From CAZDRI01 sp964508055 (lineage in GTDB: Bacteria > Pseudomonadota > Gammaproteobacteria > PS1 > Pseudothioglobaceae), in NCBI GenBank assembly GCA_964508055.1, contig CAZDRI010000006.1, positions 7,623 to 71,622 on the forward strand: a DNA stretch of 64,000 bases. Direction: 5' to 3'. Position numbers and translations under genes: made by a program. The notes under the pieces are model-generated. The model did no database searches, was not told the DNA's origin, and worked only from the letters and a program-made list of their open reading frames with translations. Positions 55,666 through 64,000 of this stretch are shown in pieces. Numbering within the stretch: the first letter of the stretch is position 1; each line of letters starts with the position of its first letter.

Positions 55666-57195
55666 TTAAAAATCAAAAGTTAAAAGTTTACATCCTGTCA
55701 TTTCTTTTGGGATATTTATCCCCATTAATTCAAGTATTGTAGGAGCAATATCAGATAATTTTGCACTAGTTTGATTAGTAAATTTTGCTTTCCTACCAAT
55801 AAATAAAAGTGGCACTTCATTATTAGTGTGTGCTGTGTGGGCTAAATTAGTATTATAGTTTAGCATTTGCTCCGCATTACCGTGGTCTGCAGTAATTAAC
55901 ATTTCAGCTGCTACATTTTTAACAGCCTCATAAATATCACCAAGACATTTATCCACCGCTTCTATAGCCTTTACAGTAGCTCCCAATTTACCACTATGTC
56001 CAACCATATCAGCATTAGCGAAATTACAAACTATTAAATCATACTTACCATTATTAATTTCAATAATAAGTTTTTTAGTAAGCTCAAAAGCACTCATTTC
56101 TGGTTTTAAATCATATGTAGTAATTTTTGGTGATGGAATTAGCACTCTATCTTCATTAGTAAATGGTTTTTCAACGCCACCATTAAAGAAAAAAGTAACA
56201 TGAGCATATTTTTCTGTTTCTGCAATTCTAAGCTGCTTCATACCTAATTTAGCAAGATATTCTCCTAAAACATTTTTTAATTTTTCTACCCCATAAGCAG
56301 TAGGTAGATTAAATTTTTCATTGTATTCAGTAAGGCAGATATATTTGCTATTTACAAAATTTCTATTAGCAAATTTGTTAAACTTTTTATTTGTTATAGC
56401 TTCGGTAATTTGCCTTATTCTATCGGCACGAAAGTTCATTGCTATTATTGCATCACCATCATTTACAGTTATTTTTTCACCAATAGTAGTTGCAGATATA
56501 AACTCATCACTTTCACCACGCTTATATGCCATATCAATAGCTTCTTGGGCTGATTTTGCACTATATTTAGCTTTGGCATTGATGATCAATTGATAAGCCT
56601 CATCAATCCTATCCCATCGGTTATCTCTATCCATTGCATAAAACCTGCCAATAACAGAGGCTGTTTTGCCAATTTTATAGAAGCTTATTTTATTTTCTAA
56701 GTTCTTTATAAAGGTTTTAGCACTTTTAGGGGGAGTATCTCTGCCATCAGTAAATATGTGTAAATATACTTTTTCACAATTATAGTGTTTAGTAGTTTTT
56801 AGCATCATAAAGATGTGTTCTTCATGTGAATGCACACCTCCATCGGATAATAAGCCCATAATATGCACAGCTTTATTATTATTTTTGGCATAAGTTAAAG
56901 TTTCTTTGAAAATTTTATTATTTTGAAAATCACCAGATTTAATATCATCATTAATACGCATTAAATCTTGTTTTACAATTCTACCAGCCCCTAAATTTAA
57001 GTGCCCAACCTCAGAATTTCCCATTTGTAAGTTAGGTAAACCAACACTATGACCAGATGTTTTTATTAGAGTATGGGGATAATTTTGCCAAAGCATATCC
57101 CATGTGGGAGTTTTTGCTAAGCTTATTGCATTATCTTCTTTATTTTTAGAATAGCCCCAACCATCTAAAATAATTAATAATTTGCTTTGTTTCAT
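55666..57195 (-). CDS. gpmI: 2,3-bisphosphoglycerate-independent phosphoglycerate mutase
   Basis: A 509-residue two-manganese enzyme converting 3- to 2-phosphoglycerate. It starts LLIILDGWGYSK (about 6-17) with the first metal aspartate, shows MGNSEVGHLNLGAGR (about 58-72) with the phosphoserine, HIFTDGRDTPP, and ends with the metal motif ITADHGNAEQM (about 438-448). rpe follows 20 bases later; the two may share a transcript. Confidence 0.96.
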   Translation of the reverse strand: MKQSKLLIILDGWGYSKNKEDNAISLAKTPTWDMLWQNYPHTLIKTSGHSVGLPNLQMGNSEVGHLNLGAGRIVKQDLMRINDDIKSGDFQNNKIFKETLTYAKNNNKAVHIMGLLSDGGVHSHEEHIFMMLKTTKHYNCEKVYLHIFTDGRDTPPKSAKTFIKNLENKISFYKIGKTASVIGRFYAMDRDNRWDRIDEAYQLIINAKAKYSAKSAQEAIDMAYKRGESDEFISATTIGEKITVNDGDAIIAMNFRADRIRQITEAITNKKFNKFANRNFVNSKYICLTEYNEKFNLPTAYGVEKLKNVLGEYLAKLGMKQLRIAETEKYAHVTFFFNGGVEKPFTNEDRVLIPSPKITTYDLKPEMSAFELTKKLIIEINNGKYDLIVCNFANADMVGHSGKLGATVKAIEAVDKCLGDIYEAVKNVAAEMLITADHGNAEQMLNYNTNLAHTAHTNNEVPLLFIGRKAKFTNQTSAKLSDIAPTILELMGINIPKEMTGCKLLTFDF

Positions 57196-57282
57196 TAAAG
57201 AGTGTAATTTTATTAATTAGGAAAAATATTATCCCATAAATAGCTAAGTCAAATTTTGTTAAAAGTTATCTCTCTTAGTATT

Positions 57283-58374
57283 TTAGACATTAAATAAGAA
57301 ATGCATTATATCGCCATCTTGCACTATATAGTCTTTACCCTCAGAGCGAAGTTTCCCTGCGTTTTTAGCTCCTTTTTCTCCCCCACATTCTATAAATTCT
57401 GAGTATGATATTACCTCAGCACGAATAAAACCTCTTTCAAAATCGCCATGAATTTTTCCTGCAGCTTGTGGAGCAGTTGAGCCTATTTTAATTGTCCAAG
57501 CACGAACTTCTTTTTCACCTGCAGTAAAATAAGTTTGCAGACCTAAAAGTTTATGCCCAGCGATAATAATTCTATCTAAGCCAGATACACTTTGTCCCAT
57601 ATCTGTTAAAAACATTTTTTTATCTTCTTCATCTAAGTCTTGTATTTCCGATTCAATATTTGCACAAATCGCTATAATTTCATTTTGAGTTTTAGAAATA
57701 TGCTGCTTTAACTTATCTAAATAAGGGTTATTTTTAAAGCCATCTTCATTAACATTAGCAACATATAGCACAGATTTAGCAGTCAATAGTTGTAATTCTT
57801 TCAGAAGTTTTTTCTCTTCTTCATCAAACTCTATACTCCTAATAGGTTTTTCGTCATCTAACATAGGTTTTATTTTTTCAATTAGATTTTTCATAGGGAC
57901 ACCTTCTTTTTGACCTGCTTTAGAATTTTTTATTGCTTTTTGATATGCTTTTTCAACCGTATCTAAATCAGCTAATATTAATTCGGTATTAATAATATCA
58001 ACATCTCTTACTGGGTCAATAGTTTGGGCTATATGTGTTATATCATCATTGTCAAAACATCTAACTACATGAATAATAGCATCAGTCTGTCTTATATTAG
58101 CTAAAAACTTATTACCAAGGCCTTCACCTTTTGAGGCACCAGCAACAAGTCCGGCAATATCTACAAATTCCATAGTAGTAGGTAATATTTTTTGTGGATT
58201 AACTAATTTTGCTATATTATTTAAGCGTTTATCATTTACTGGAACAATCCCTACATTAGGCTCAATAGTGCAAAATGGATAATTTTGAGCGTCAATACTA
58301 GCTTTGGTAAGAGCATTAAATAATGTTGATTTTCCAACATTAGGTAAGCCAACAATTCCACATTTAAATCCCAT
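57283..58374 (-). CDS. ychF: Ribosome-binding ATPase YchF
   Basis: A 363-residue Obg-family protein that prefers ATP. The P-loop GLPNVGKSTLFNAL (about 8-21), the IEPNVGIVPV switch area, a central coiled-coil helix pair (about 125-200) and the C-terminal TGS-like domain ending in VQDGDIMHFLFNV are visible. Its usual neighbour pth lies 12 bases upstream on the same strand, as in most gammaproteobacteria. Confidence 0.96.
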   Translation of the reverse strand: MGFKCGIVGLPNVGKSTLFNALTKASIDAQNYPFCTIEPNVGIVPVNDKRLNNIAKLVNPQKILPTTMEFVDIAGLVAGASKGEGLGNKFLANIRQTDAIIHVVRCFDNDDITHIAQTIDPVRDVDIINTELILADLDTVEKAYQKAIKNSKAGQKEGVPMKNLIEKIKPMLDDEKPIRSIEFDEEEKKLLKELQLLTAKSVLYVANVNEDGFKNNPYLDKLKQHISKTQNEIIAICANIESEIQDLDEEDKKMFLTDMGQSVSGLDRIIIAGHKLLGLQTYFTAGEKEVRAWTIKIGSTAPQAAGKIHGDFERGFIRAEVISYSEFIECGGEKGAKNAGKLRSEGKDYIVQDGDIMHFLFNV

Positions 58375-58386
58375 ATTAATCCTTGC

Positions 58387-58959
58387 TCAAACTGGACTAT
58401 GTAATATATTCATAACCTTTTCAAAGTCTGAAGATACAATATCATCAATAATTGTTAAACTTCTTGCAATCACATTATCTATCATTATTTTTTCAGTTTT
58501 ATTTGGCTTATTAAGCACATAGTTAGTTACTTTTTTACTATCTCCAGGATGTCCTATTCCTATTCTTAATCTATAAAAATCATTTGTAGCTAATTTATTT
58601 ATTATATCTCTTAGACCGTTATGTCCACCGTGACCGCCACCTTTTTTTATTTTGGCAACCCCCACATCCAAATCAAGGTCATCATGGACTACTAAGATTT
58701 GATTTGAATTAATTTTATAAAAATTTGTAATATTTCTAACACTTGTGCCAGAATTATTCATAAACACATTTGGTTTTAATAATATGACTTTATTATTGAT
58801 AGTAATATTACAAATATTTGCTGCAAACTTTGTTTCAAATTTAAAGCCTAATTTTTCACTAGCTGCAAGTAAATCTAAGAACCAAAAACCTACATTATGG
58901 CGATGTTTTGAGTAATTTATTCCTGGATTGCCAAGACCAACAATTAAGGAGATTGCCAT
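58387..58959 (-). CDS. pth: Peptidyl-tRNA hydrolase
   Basis: A 190-residue esterase that frees tRNA from stalled peptidyl-tRNA. The N-terminus LIVGLGNPGINYSKHRHNVGF (about 5-25, core GLGNPG and HNVGF) holds the catalytic histidine; VVHDDLDLDVG and GGHGGHNGLRDI (about 108-119) follow. It sits 16 bases after the L25 gene and before ychF, the common rplY-pth-ychF order. Confidence 0.96.
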   Translation of the reverse strand: MAISLIVGLGNPGINYSKHRHNVGFWFLDLLAASEKLGFKFETKFAANICNITINNKVILLKPNVFMNNSGTSVRNITNFYKINSNQILVVHDDLDLDVGVAKIKKGGGHGGHNGLRDIINKLATNDFYRLRIGIGHPGDSKKVTNYVLNKPNKTEKIMIDNVIARSLTIIDDIVSSDFEKVMNILHSPV

Positions 58960-58975
58960 ATTTTAAAAAGATTAA

Positions 58976-59683
58976 CTATTTAGATTCTGAATCAGATTCT
59001 TCATTTTTATCTTCACTTTCACCTTCAGGAGTTTCTGCACCTTCTTCATCTTCTGCACCTTCTACACCTTCTTCAGTTTCTATATCTTCTTCAATTTCTT
59101 CCATAAGTTTAGGCTTAGCAATAGCAACTATTGTTTGGTCATAAGATTCATCATCACCGTGGGTAAATGCTAAAATAGTAACGCCTTTTGGCAGCTTAAT
59201 ATCTGATAATTTTAGACTTTCGTCTAATTTTAAATTAGCAATATCAACATCAATACTTTCTGGTAAATCCTTTGGTAAACAAGATACTTCTACATCAATA
59301 ATAAACTGATTCATAATTGCGCCCATTCTTATTGCCTCACAATTTTCCTCTCCAATGTAGTTAAGAGGTACACGCATTGTGAGTGTTTGTTTAGTATCAA
59401 TTCTTTGAAAGTCTATATGAGATATTATTTGCTTTGCTGGATGTCTTTGTAAGTCTTTAATAACCACTTTTTGAGTTTTGTCTTCTACTTGTAGTTCTAA
59501 AACAGAGCTAAACATTGTTTCATCTGCTAAGATATTACTAATTTTGTTAAAGTCCATAGCTATTCCTACAGGTTTTCTTTTACCACCATAGACAATCCCA
59601 GGCACCATGCTTTGACGACGAAGGCGGCGGCTCGCACCTTTCCCTAAGTCTTCTCTAAAAAAAGCCTTAATTTTATTGCTCAT
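58976..59683 (-). CDS. rplY: Ribosomal protein L25 (long, CTC type) with acidic tail
   Basis: A 235-residue 5S-rRNA-binding protein. The N-terminal L25 domain starts with EDLGKGASRRLRRQSMVPGIVYGG-type sequence (core SRRLRRQSMVPGIVYGG, about 14-30), followed by the CTC beta domain (about 95-185) and then about 45 residues made almost only of Glu, Asp, Ser and Gly. The start at 59683 is set by GGAG with seven bases to the ATG. Its usual upstream partner prs is missing. Confidence 0.93.
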   Translation of the reverse strand: MSNKIKAFFREDLGKGASRRLRRQSMVPGIVYGGKRKPVGIAMDFNKISNILADETMFSSVLELQVEDKTQKVVIKDLQRHPAKQIISHIDFQRIDTKQTLTMRVPLNYIGEENCEAIRMGAIMNQFIIDVEVSCLPKDLPESIDVDIANLKLDESLKLSDIKLPKGVTILAFTHGDDESYDQTIVAIAKPKLMEEIEEDIETEEGVEGAEDEEGAETPEGESEDKNEESDSESK

Positions 59684-59699
59684 TTTATACTCCATAAAA

Positions 59700-59730
59700 A
59701 TAAAAAAGAGTTCTATACTTAGAACCCAAC
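59700..59730 (-). terminator. Possible terminator after ubiB
   Basis: On the minus strand GTTCTA and TAGAAC form a short stem around AGTA and are followed by a run of six T and a second T-run. The stem is only six pairs, so it may end the ubiEJB transcript weakly or act in the rplY leader. Confidence 0.45.
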
Positions 59731-59784
59731 TTTAAATCACGCTTTGCGACCAAACGCAATTTCAAAAAATAAATTTTACCTAAT

Positions 59785-61389
59785 TTATTTCTTTAGTATT
59801 ATAAAAATAATAGTAAGTATGGTTGTTATTACTGCATAATAAGCAAATCCAGCAATTAAAAATATACTAGTGCTTATAAAACTAGCGCCAGCTAAGATAT
59901 TATAAGTATGGCTTTTAGAATTATTACTAAGTAATTCTTTAATAGCTGTTAGTTCTTTGTTTTGATAATTGATATTTAACTTATTTTTATTTATTTTGTC
60001 TAAGGTATTAAGTACAAGATTAGGCAGGTATGGGACATTTTCTATAAATTCAGGCACTTCAGCTTTAACTTTATTTATAGTTTTCTTAATATCAAATTTT
60101 TCTTTCTTTATCTTTTCTAAAAAAGGCTTTGCACTATCCCACAAGTCTAGCTCTGGGTAAAGTTCTCTTCCTAACCCTTCAATATTTAATAAAGTTTTAT
60201 CAAATAAAAACAATTGTGGCTGGATGTAAATATCGTATCTTTGAGCTTCTTTAAATAAATTGATTAAAACTTGACCGAAAGAAATGTCTTTTAAAGGTTT
60301 ATTAAATATAGGTTCACAAACACTACGAATAGTATTTTCAAATTCTAATTCATTAATATCCCCACTTACCCAACCAGCATCTAAGTGAACTTTTGCTAAT
60401 TGTTTATAATCTCTATTAAAAAATGCTAGAAAAATCTTAGCAATAAACTCTAAATCATTGTCTGATAAATATCCCATAATTCCAAAGTCAACGCCAATAT
60501 ATTCATTACTTTTACCTATAAAAATGTTGCCCGGATGCATATCAGCATGAAAAAAATTGTGCTTAAATACTTGAGTAAAAAATATTTCTACTCCTCTTTT
60601 CGCTAGCTTTTCAAAATCAGCATTATTATTTTTTAGAGTTTTAATATCATTTATAGGTGTTCCATAAATCCTTTCCATTACCAGTATATTTCTTTTAGTT
60701 AAATCCCAATTAACCTTAGGAATATAAAGTATATTTGTATGTTTAAAATTATTACGAAGTAGGCTGGCATTAGCTGCTTCAGTAAGCATATTTAATTCTT
60801 TTGAAATTATTTGTTCAAATTGTTTAACTACTTCCATTGGTCGCAGTCTTTTACCATCTGGATGTTTATTTGTAATCTTTGCTATTTTATAAAGCAGGCT
60901 TATATCTCTTTTAATTTCTTTTTCTATATTCGGACGCAACACTTTTACAATTACCTCATCGCCGTCCAGTGTTTTAGCACTATGAACTTGAGCAATAGAT
61001 GCTGATGCTAAAGGTTTTTCATCAAAAGATTGAAAAAAGTTTCTTAGCTTACCTCCTAATGATTTTTCAATAATTGCTACAGCTTTTTTTGAGTTAAATG
61101 AGGCGCAGCTGTCTTGTAATTTTGCCAGTTCATCGCCTATATCAGCAGGCAATAAATCTCTTCTAGTAGATAGCGTTTGACCAAATTTTATAAATATTGG
61201 ACCTAATTCTTCTAATGCTAATCTTAGCCTTTGAGCACGGTTATATTTATCTATCTTAAAATAATGCCAAGGCATTAAGTATAGTAATGGTTTAAATGCT
61301 TTTAGCTTTGGTGCAGATAAAATAATATCAGCCAAATGATAGCGAATAAATATTTTTTGAATTCTAATTAGGTTTAAAAAATCTTTCAT
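59785..61389 (-). CDS. ubiB: Ubiquinone biosynthesis protein UbiB (ABC1-like atypical kinase)
   Basis: A 534-residue protein of the UbiB/ABC1/ADCK family. The N-terminal KxGQ-type motif FIKFGQTLSTRRDLLP (about 66-81) and the alanine-rich nucleotide loop ASASIAQVHSA (about 128-138) are typical, as are FHADMHPGNIFI and GVDFGIMGYL (about 293-315). Two C-terminal membrane helices (about 493-533) anchor it. UbiB supports ubiquinone synthesis, probably by mobilising lipid precursors. It overlaps ubiJ by one base. Confidence 0.95.
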   Translation of the reverse strand: MKDFLNLIRIQKIFIRYHLADIILSAPKLKAFKPLLYLMPWHYFKIDKYNRAQRLRLALEELGPIFIKFGQTLSTRRDLLPADIGDELAKLQDSCASFNSKKAVAIIEKSLGGKLRNFFQSFDEKPLASASIAQVHSAKTLDGDEVIVKVLRPNIEKEIKRDISLLYKIAKITNKHPDGKRLRPMEVVKQFEQIISKELNMLTEAANASLLRNNFKHTNILYIPKVNWDLTKRNILVMERIYGTPINDIKTLKNNNADFEKLAKRGVEIFFTQVFKHNFFHADMHPGNIFIGKSNEYIGVDFGIMGYLSDNDLEFIAKIFLAFFNRDYKQLAKVHLDAGWVSGDINELEFENTIRSVCEPIFNKPLKDISFGQVLINLFKEAQRYDIYIQPQLFLFDKTLLNIEGLGRELYPELDLWDSAKPFLEKIKKEKFDIKKTINKVKAEVPEFIENVPYLPNLVLNTLDKINKNKLNINYQNKELTAIKELLSNNSKSHTYNILAGASFISTSIFLIAGFAYYAVITTILTIIFIILKK

Positions 61390-61808
61390 CAGGATATAAA
61401 TTGATTGACACTCTCGTTTATTTTCTTAGCTATATTATTATCATCAACACATTTAGCGATAATTTCTTGCCAATTTATATTGATTTTTTTTAGTAATTCA
61501 AAAAAATCTTGCCCAACTTTAACATCACCATAAATAGCTATTTTATTTTCTTTAATTAAGTCATCAACTTTGGAAGATTTTAAAATCTCTAAAAAATTAC
61601 TAAGTTTTATTTTAATATCTACATCAATTCCACTTTTAGATTCAGTTAAAAGATATAAATAATCTTTTTCAAAATGAAAAATAAAATTAATAGTTAATTC
61701 TTGAAACTGGATATTAATATTCTTATTTTGTAAATGATGGTAATTAATAGATTTATCAGATGATAATACACAGTTAATAGTTTTTTCTAATAAAAATGTA
61801 GCAATCAT
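61389..61808 (-). CDS. ubiJ: Ubiquinone biosynthesis accessory factor UbiJ
   Basis: A 139-residue protein with an SCP2-like lipid-binding domain in its middle (about 15-95) and a helical C-terminus. Residue similarity to E. coli UbiJ is modest and it is shorter (about 139 against 201). The position between ubiE and ubiB, with 4-base and 1-base overlaps, makes the call firm. UbiJ helps hold the soluble Ubi complex and its lipid intermediates. Confidence 0.85.
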   Translation of the reverse strand: MIATFLLEKTINCVLSSDKSINYHHLQNKNINIQFQELTINFIFHFEKDYLYLLTESKSGIDVDIKIKLSNFLEILKSSKVDDLIKENKIAIYGDVKVGQDFFELLKKININWQEIIAKCVDDNNIAKKINESVNQFIS

Positions 61809-62551
61809 TTTATTTTTATTGCTTTGTGCAAAGCAACTATTCCATTTGATAAATTATTATATTCACAAAAATCAAACCCTACATTTAGAATCATTTTTTT
61901 AAGAGTTTCTTGGTCGGGATGTTTGCGGATTGATTCAGCAAGATATTGATAACTATCGGAGTCATTAGCAATAATACCTCCTATTTTTGGCATTATATTA
62001 AACGAGTAAAAATCATAAAATTTTTCTAAGATTTTATTATTAACTTTTGAGAATTCTAAAATCAGTAGTTTTCCTCCCGGCTTTAAAACTCTATACATTT
62101 CTTTTAGTGCTTTATTTTTATCAGTAACATTTCTAAGACCAAATGCAATGCTTATCAAATCAAAACTATTATCAGTAAAGCACAGTGATTCAGCATTAGT
62201 TTGTATAAAATTAACATTAGCTACGCCTTTATCAATTAAATTATCTCTACCAACACTTAACATTTGATAATTAATATCAGCTAATATAACTTTGCCTTTT
62301 TTGCCAACTTGTTTATTAAACTTATAGCTTAAATCTCCAGTACCTCCTGCAATATCTAAAACATAATCTCCTTTTTTAACTCCACTTACGATTACACTAT
62401 AAACTTTCCAAGCCCTATGCACTCCAAAAGAAAGCACATCATTCATTATGTCGTATTTAGGTGCTACCGAGTCAAATACATTTTGAACAAGATTTTGTTT
62501 TTTATCTTTATCAATTATTTTAAAACCAAAATGAGTAGTATTTTTTTCCAT
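61805..62551 (-). CDS. ubiE: Ubiquinone/menaquinone methyltransferase UbiE
   Basis: A 248-residue SAM-dependent C-methyltransferase of ubiquinone (and, where present, menaquinone) synthesis. Family blocks are FDSVAPKYDIMNDVLSFGVH (about 26-45), the SAM motif VLDIAGGTGDL (about 63-73), AFGLRNVTDK (about 135-144) and VLKPGGKLLILEFSKV (about 154-169). It leads the ubiE-ubiJ-ubiB operon characteristic of gammaproteobacteria. Nothing in the window suggests menaquinone use, so ubiquinone is inferred. Confidence 0.96.
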   Translation of the reverse strand: MEKNTTHFGFKIIDKDKKQNLVQNVFDSVAPKYDIMNDVLSFGVHRAWKVYSVIVSGVKKGDYVLDIAGGTGDLSYKFNKQVGKKGKVILADINYQMLSVGRDNLIDKGVANVNFIQTNAESLCFTDNSFDLISIAFGLRNVTDKNKALKEMYRVLKPGGKLLILEFSKVNNKILEKFYDFYSFNIMPKIGGIIANDSDSYQYLAESIRKHPDQETLKKMILNVGFDFCEYNNLSNGIVALHKAIKIK

Positions 62552-62660
62552 ACGAAGTAATTATACTTTAAAGACACTGATGCAATGCTAATACTATTGT
62601 ATGGTGATAAATTTTTAGGCACTTGCATGTAAAATTTCCCTCATACAAACAACTTGGGTA

Positions 62661-62702
62661 AAGATGTTGTGAAATGTACTTTTTACATTTTGCAACACTC
62701 TT
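62661..62702. mobile_element. Cargo-free copy of the 54.6-kb element's ends
   Basis: Bases 62674-62702 match the 29-base right end of the element at 54867-54895 with one difference. The preceding bases 62661-62677 are a near-inverted copy (AAGATGTTGTGAAATGTAC), so the two ends meet as a roughly 42-base palindrome with no repeats inside. It could be a solo remnant or the ancestral insertion unit. It lies directly before a gcvT relic. Confidence 0.6.
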
Positions 62703-62707
62703 TAAAA

Positions 62708-62818
62708 GTAAGTATCAAGCCTTGTGAACTAGGAGCTAGAGATACTTTAAAATTAGATGCTGGCTTTAATTTATATGATAATGAAATAAGCGAGCAAACT
62801 ACACTATACAGGGGATAG
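62708..62818 (+). pseudogene. gcvT: gcvT relic (aminomethyltransferase fragment)
   Basis: An open stretch of about 36 codons without a start encodes a piece resembling PCGLGARDTLRLEAG and the following MNLYG...DE...T region of the glycine-cleavage T-protein. The translated residues are PCELGARDTLKLDAGFNLYD, then NEISEQTT. It ends at TAG 62816. The rest of the gene is absent on both sides, and the inverted-repeat element abuts its 5' end. It is a decayed remnant; no function is expected. Confidence 0.65.
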
Positions 62819-63005
62819 GAGTAAAATTAGAAAAATGTTTGTTTTCAAAGTATGATAATTCAGGTAATATCCATTTGACATTGGTAAATTTTTTAACATA
62901 AATAACCTTAACCAAATATTATTCATTTTTAGTTCATAAATTTACTAGTTATTTCAAGCATAATTTTTACCTTAATATACAATGTATGTACAAGCTATAA
63001 ACTGA
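62819..63005. other. Non-coding remnant between gcvT relic and surface-protein gene
   Basis: AT-rich and free of convincing genes. Together with the palindrome and the gcvT fragment it makes up the 454-base gap between ubiE and the surface protein. It may contain further decayed gcvT sequence, which I could not recognise. Confidence 0.5.
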
Positions 63006-64000
63006 ATGCTAAAAAAGAACAAAATTTTTATAAAAATTAATAATTTTTTTATCGCTAATATTAATAAATTATTTGCAATTGCTTTTTTAAGTTTATTTTT
63101 TTCTCAATACAGCTTTGGGGATATTATTATTGGCTCTACGCCAACATCGGTTAATGAGGGAGTATTACCAGCAGGCTCATTCACTATTAGATTAGATAAT
63201 CAGCCAAGTGGGAATGTTAGTGTAAATGTAAGAACTCAATTATATCCAACAAGAACTTTGGAGTTACATTTAAAACCTGATAGTTTAGCTACAGGAAGTT
63301 TAGCTTTATGGACAGATGTTAGTGATAATAGCAGTCATGCATCTCAAACTATTGCTGCAAGCCAACCAATTGTTATTCATAATCAATTAAACGGTTATCC
63401 AGTTGTTAGCTTTGATGGTAAGGATGATATATTAGTTGGTTTAAATACTATTGATACTAAACATTTGTTTATGGTGGTTCAATATAGAGGAGCAATATTT
63501 GATGGTTGGGATGGTTTTTTTACTGGAGCAACAGAAACTAGCAATAATTTAGTATTGGTAGGTGATGGGGGTAAAGGAATATTCTATGATGATGCTATTA
63601 CAAGCACTTATCATAAAACTGGTAATTTTTATTCCGAGGATAATATGGTAGCTCCTATGAATGCATTTGATATAGTTTCTATAAGTTCTAGTGAATTTGC
63701 TTCAAATATGAAATATCAAATAGGTAGAGATAGGGATATTGCTAATCGTTATGCCCAAATTGATGTTGCTGAAGTTATAGTTTATAGCACTATACTAAAT
63801 GACGCTAAAAGAGAGCAAGTAGAAGGTTATTTAGCCTGGAAATATAATCTTGAAAGTGAACTGCCAGGAAATCATCCTTATAGATATATTGCTACTAAAT
63901 ATGCTAGTGCAACTTTATCAGCAACTAAATTAACATTTAGTGCTCTCAATTGGAGTTCAGAACAAGAAGTTACTATATCTGGAGTGCAAGATGCTGACTT
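63006..64000 (+). CDS. Large secreted surface protein with LamG-like domain (incomplete)
   Basis: Open from the ATG at 63006 through the window end (331 full codons, no stop). A long basic N-terminus leads to a hydrophobic signal core (about 24-37, before FSQYSFGDI). A Calx-beta-like strand set starts at SVNEGVLPAGSFTIRLDNQP. Then comes a LamG/concanavalin-type domain (about 85-295), from SLALWTDVSDNSS to the closing EGYLAWKYNLESELPGNHPY. After that, LTFSALNWSSEQEVTISGVQDAD resembles the closing strand of a Calx-beta-type repeat. It is likely an outer-surface adhesin or matrix protein. Function and full length are unknown. Confidence 0.8.
   Translation, partial: MLKKNKIFIKINNFFIANINKLFAIAFLSLFFSQYSFGDIIIGSTPTSVNEGVLPAGSFTIRLDNQPSGNVSVNVRTQLYPTRTLELHLKPDSLATGSLALWTDVSDNSSHASQTIAASQPIVIHNQLNGYPVVSFDGKDDILVGLNTIDTKHLFMVVQYRGAIFDGWDGFFTGATETSNNLVLVGDGGKGIFYDDAITSTYHKTGNFYSEDNMVAPMNAFDIVSISSSEFASNMKYQIGRDRDIANRYAQIDVAEVIVYSTILNDAKREQVEGYLAWKYNLESELPGNHPYRYIATKYASATLSATKLTFSALNWSSEQEVTISGVQDAD

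Noticed and set aside
1..64000. CRISPR array, tRNA or rRNA genes, prophage
   Set aside because: No direct repeats with unique spacers, no tRNA-type arms in the gaps, and no phage structural or integrase genes were seen. The only array is the 67-bp tandem, whose units have no variable spacers.

Overview
The window is about 64 kb of very AT-rich bacterial chromosome, packed with genes and largely free of mobile DNA. Several gene sets point to a low-GC gammaproteobacterium: the ubiE-ubiJ-ubiB ubiquinone operon, cmoB, zapA behind a small coiled-coil ZapB-like gene, yhdP directly before tldD, a DsbC-type isomerase and bioC. A complete 14-subunit NADH:quinone oxidoreductase, a c-type cytochrome and ubiquinone genes indicate a respiring organism. 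Retained amino-acid, NAD and biotin genes argue against an extreme obligate parasite. I cannot assign a genus from sequence alone.

Layout. 0.1-4.5 kb (minus strand): an unusual CLC chloride protein, an S24 peptidase-like protein, nadA and an MFS transporter. 4.7-5.05 kb: a DUF6868-like membrane protein followed by a candidate small RNA. 5.2-10.4 kb (minus): a cobalamin uptake operon (TonB receptor, binding protein, permease, ATPase, CobO-type adenosyltransferase) behind a cobalamin riboswitch. 10.5-13.8 kb (plus): serC-pheA-hisC. 13.8-20.3 kb: dsbC-like, pepA, a DUF302 protein, dnaA, an uncharacterised protein with a rhodanese, and serS. 20.4-24.7 kb (minus): yhdP-tldD. 24.8-30.3 kb: cytochrome c, a FetB-like permease, radA, gltD and a cN-I-type 5'-nucleotidase. 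30.6-32.4 kb: rpsB-tsf. 32.6-46.8 kb: nuoA-N without interruption.

46.9-48.9 kb (minus): a tightly overlapping run of ZapB-like, zapA, znuA-like and bioC. 49.0-51.7 kb (plus): a three-gene overlapping cluster of a retropepsin-like protease with a SEC-C zinc motif, a GT39 membrane glycosyltransferase and a PAP2 lipid phosphatase. This is the most intriguing gene association in the window. 51.7-62.6 kb: cmoB, a small secreted protein, then minus-strand pyrH-frr, rpe-gpmI, ychF, pth-rplY and ubiE-ubiJ-ubiB.

Two places carry a related inverted-repeat element. At 54.58-54.90 kb it is a 315-bp MITE-like element filled with 67-bp palindrome-bearing repeats. At 62.66 kb it is a cargo-free palindrome abutting a relic of gcvT. 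The window ends inside a large secreted protein whose LamG-like domain appears to be nested within a Calx-beta-like repeat.
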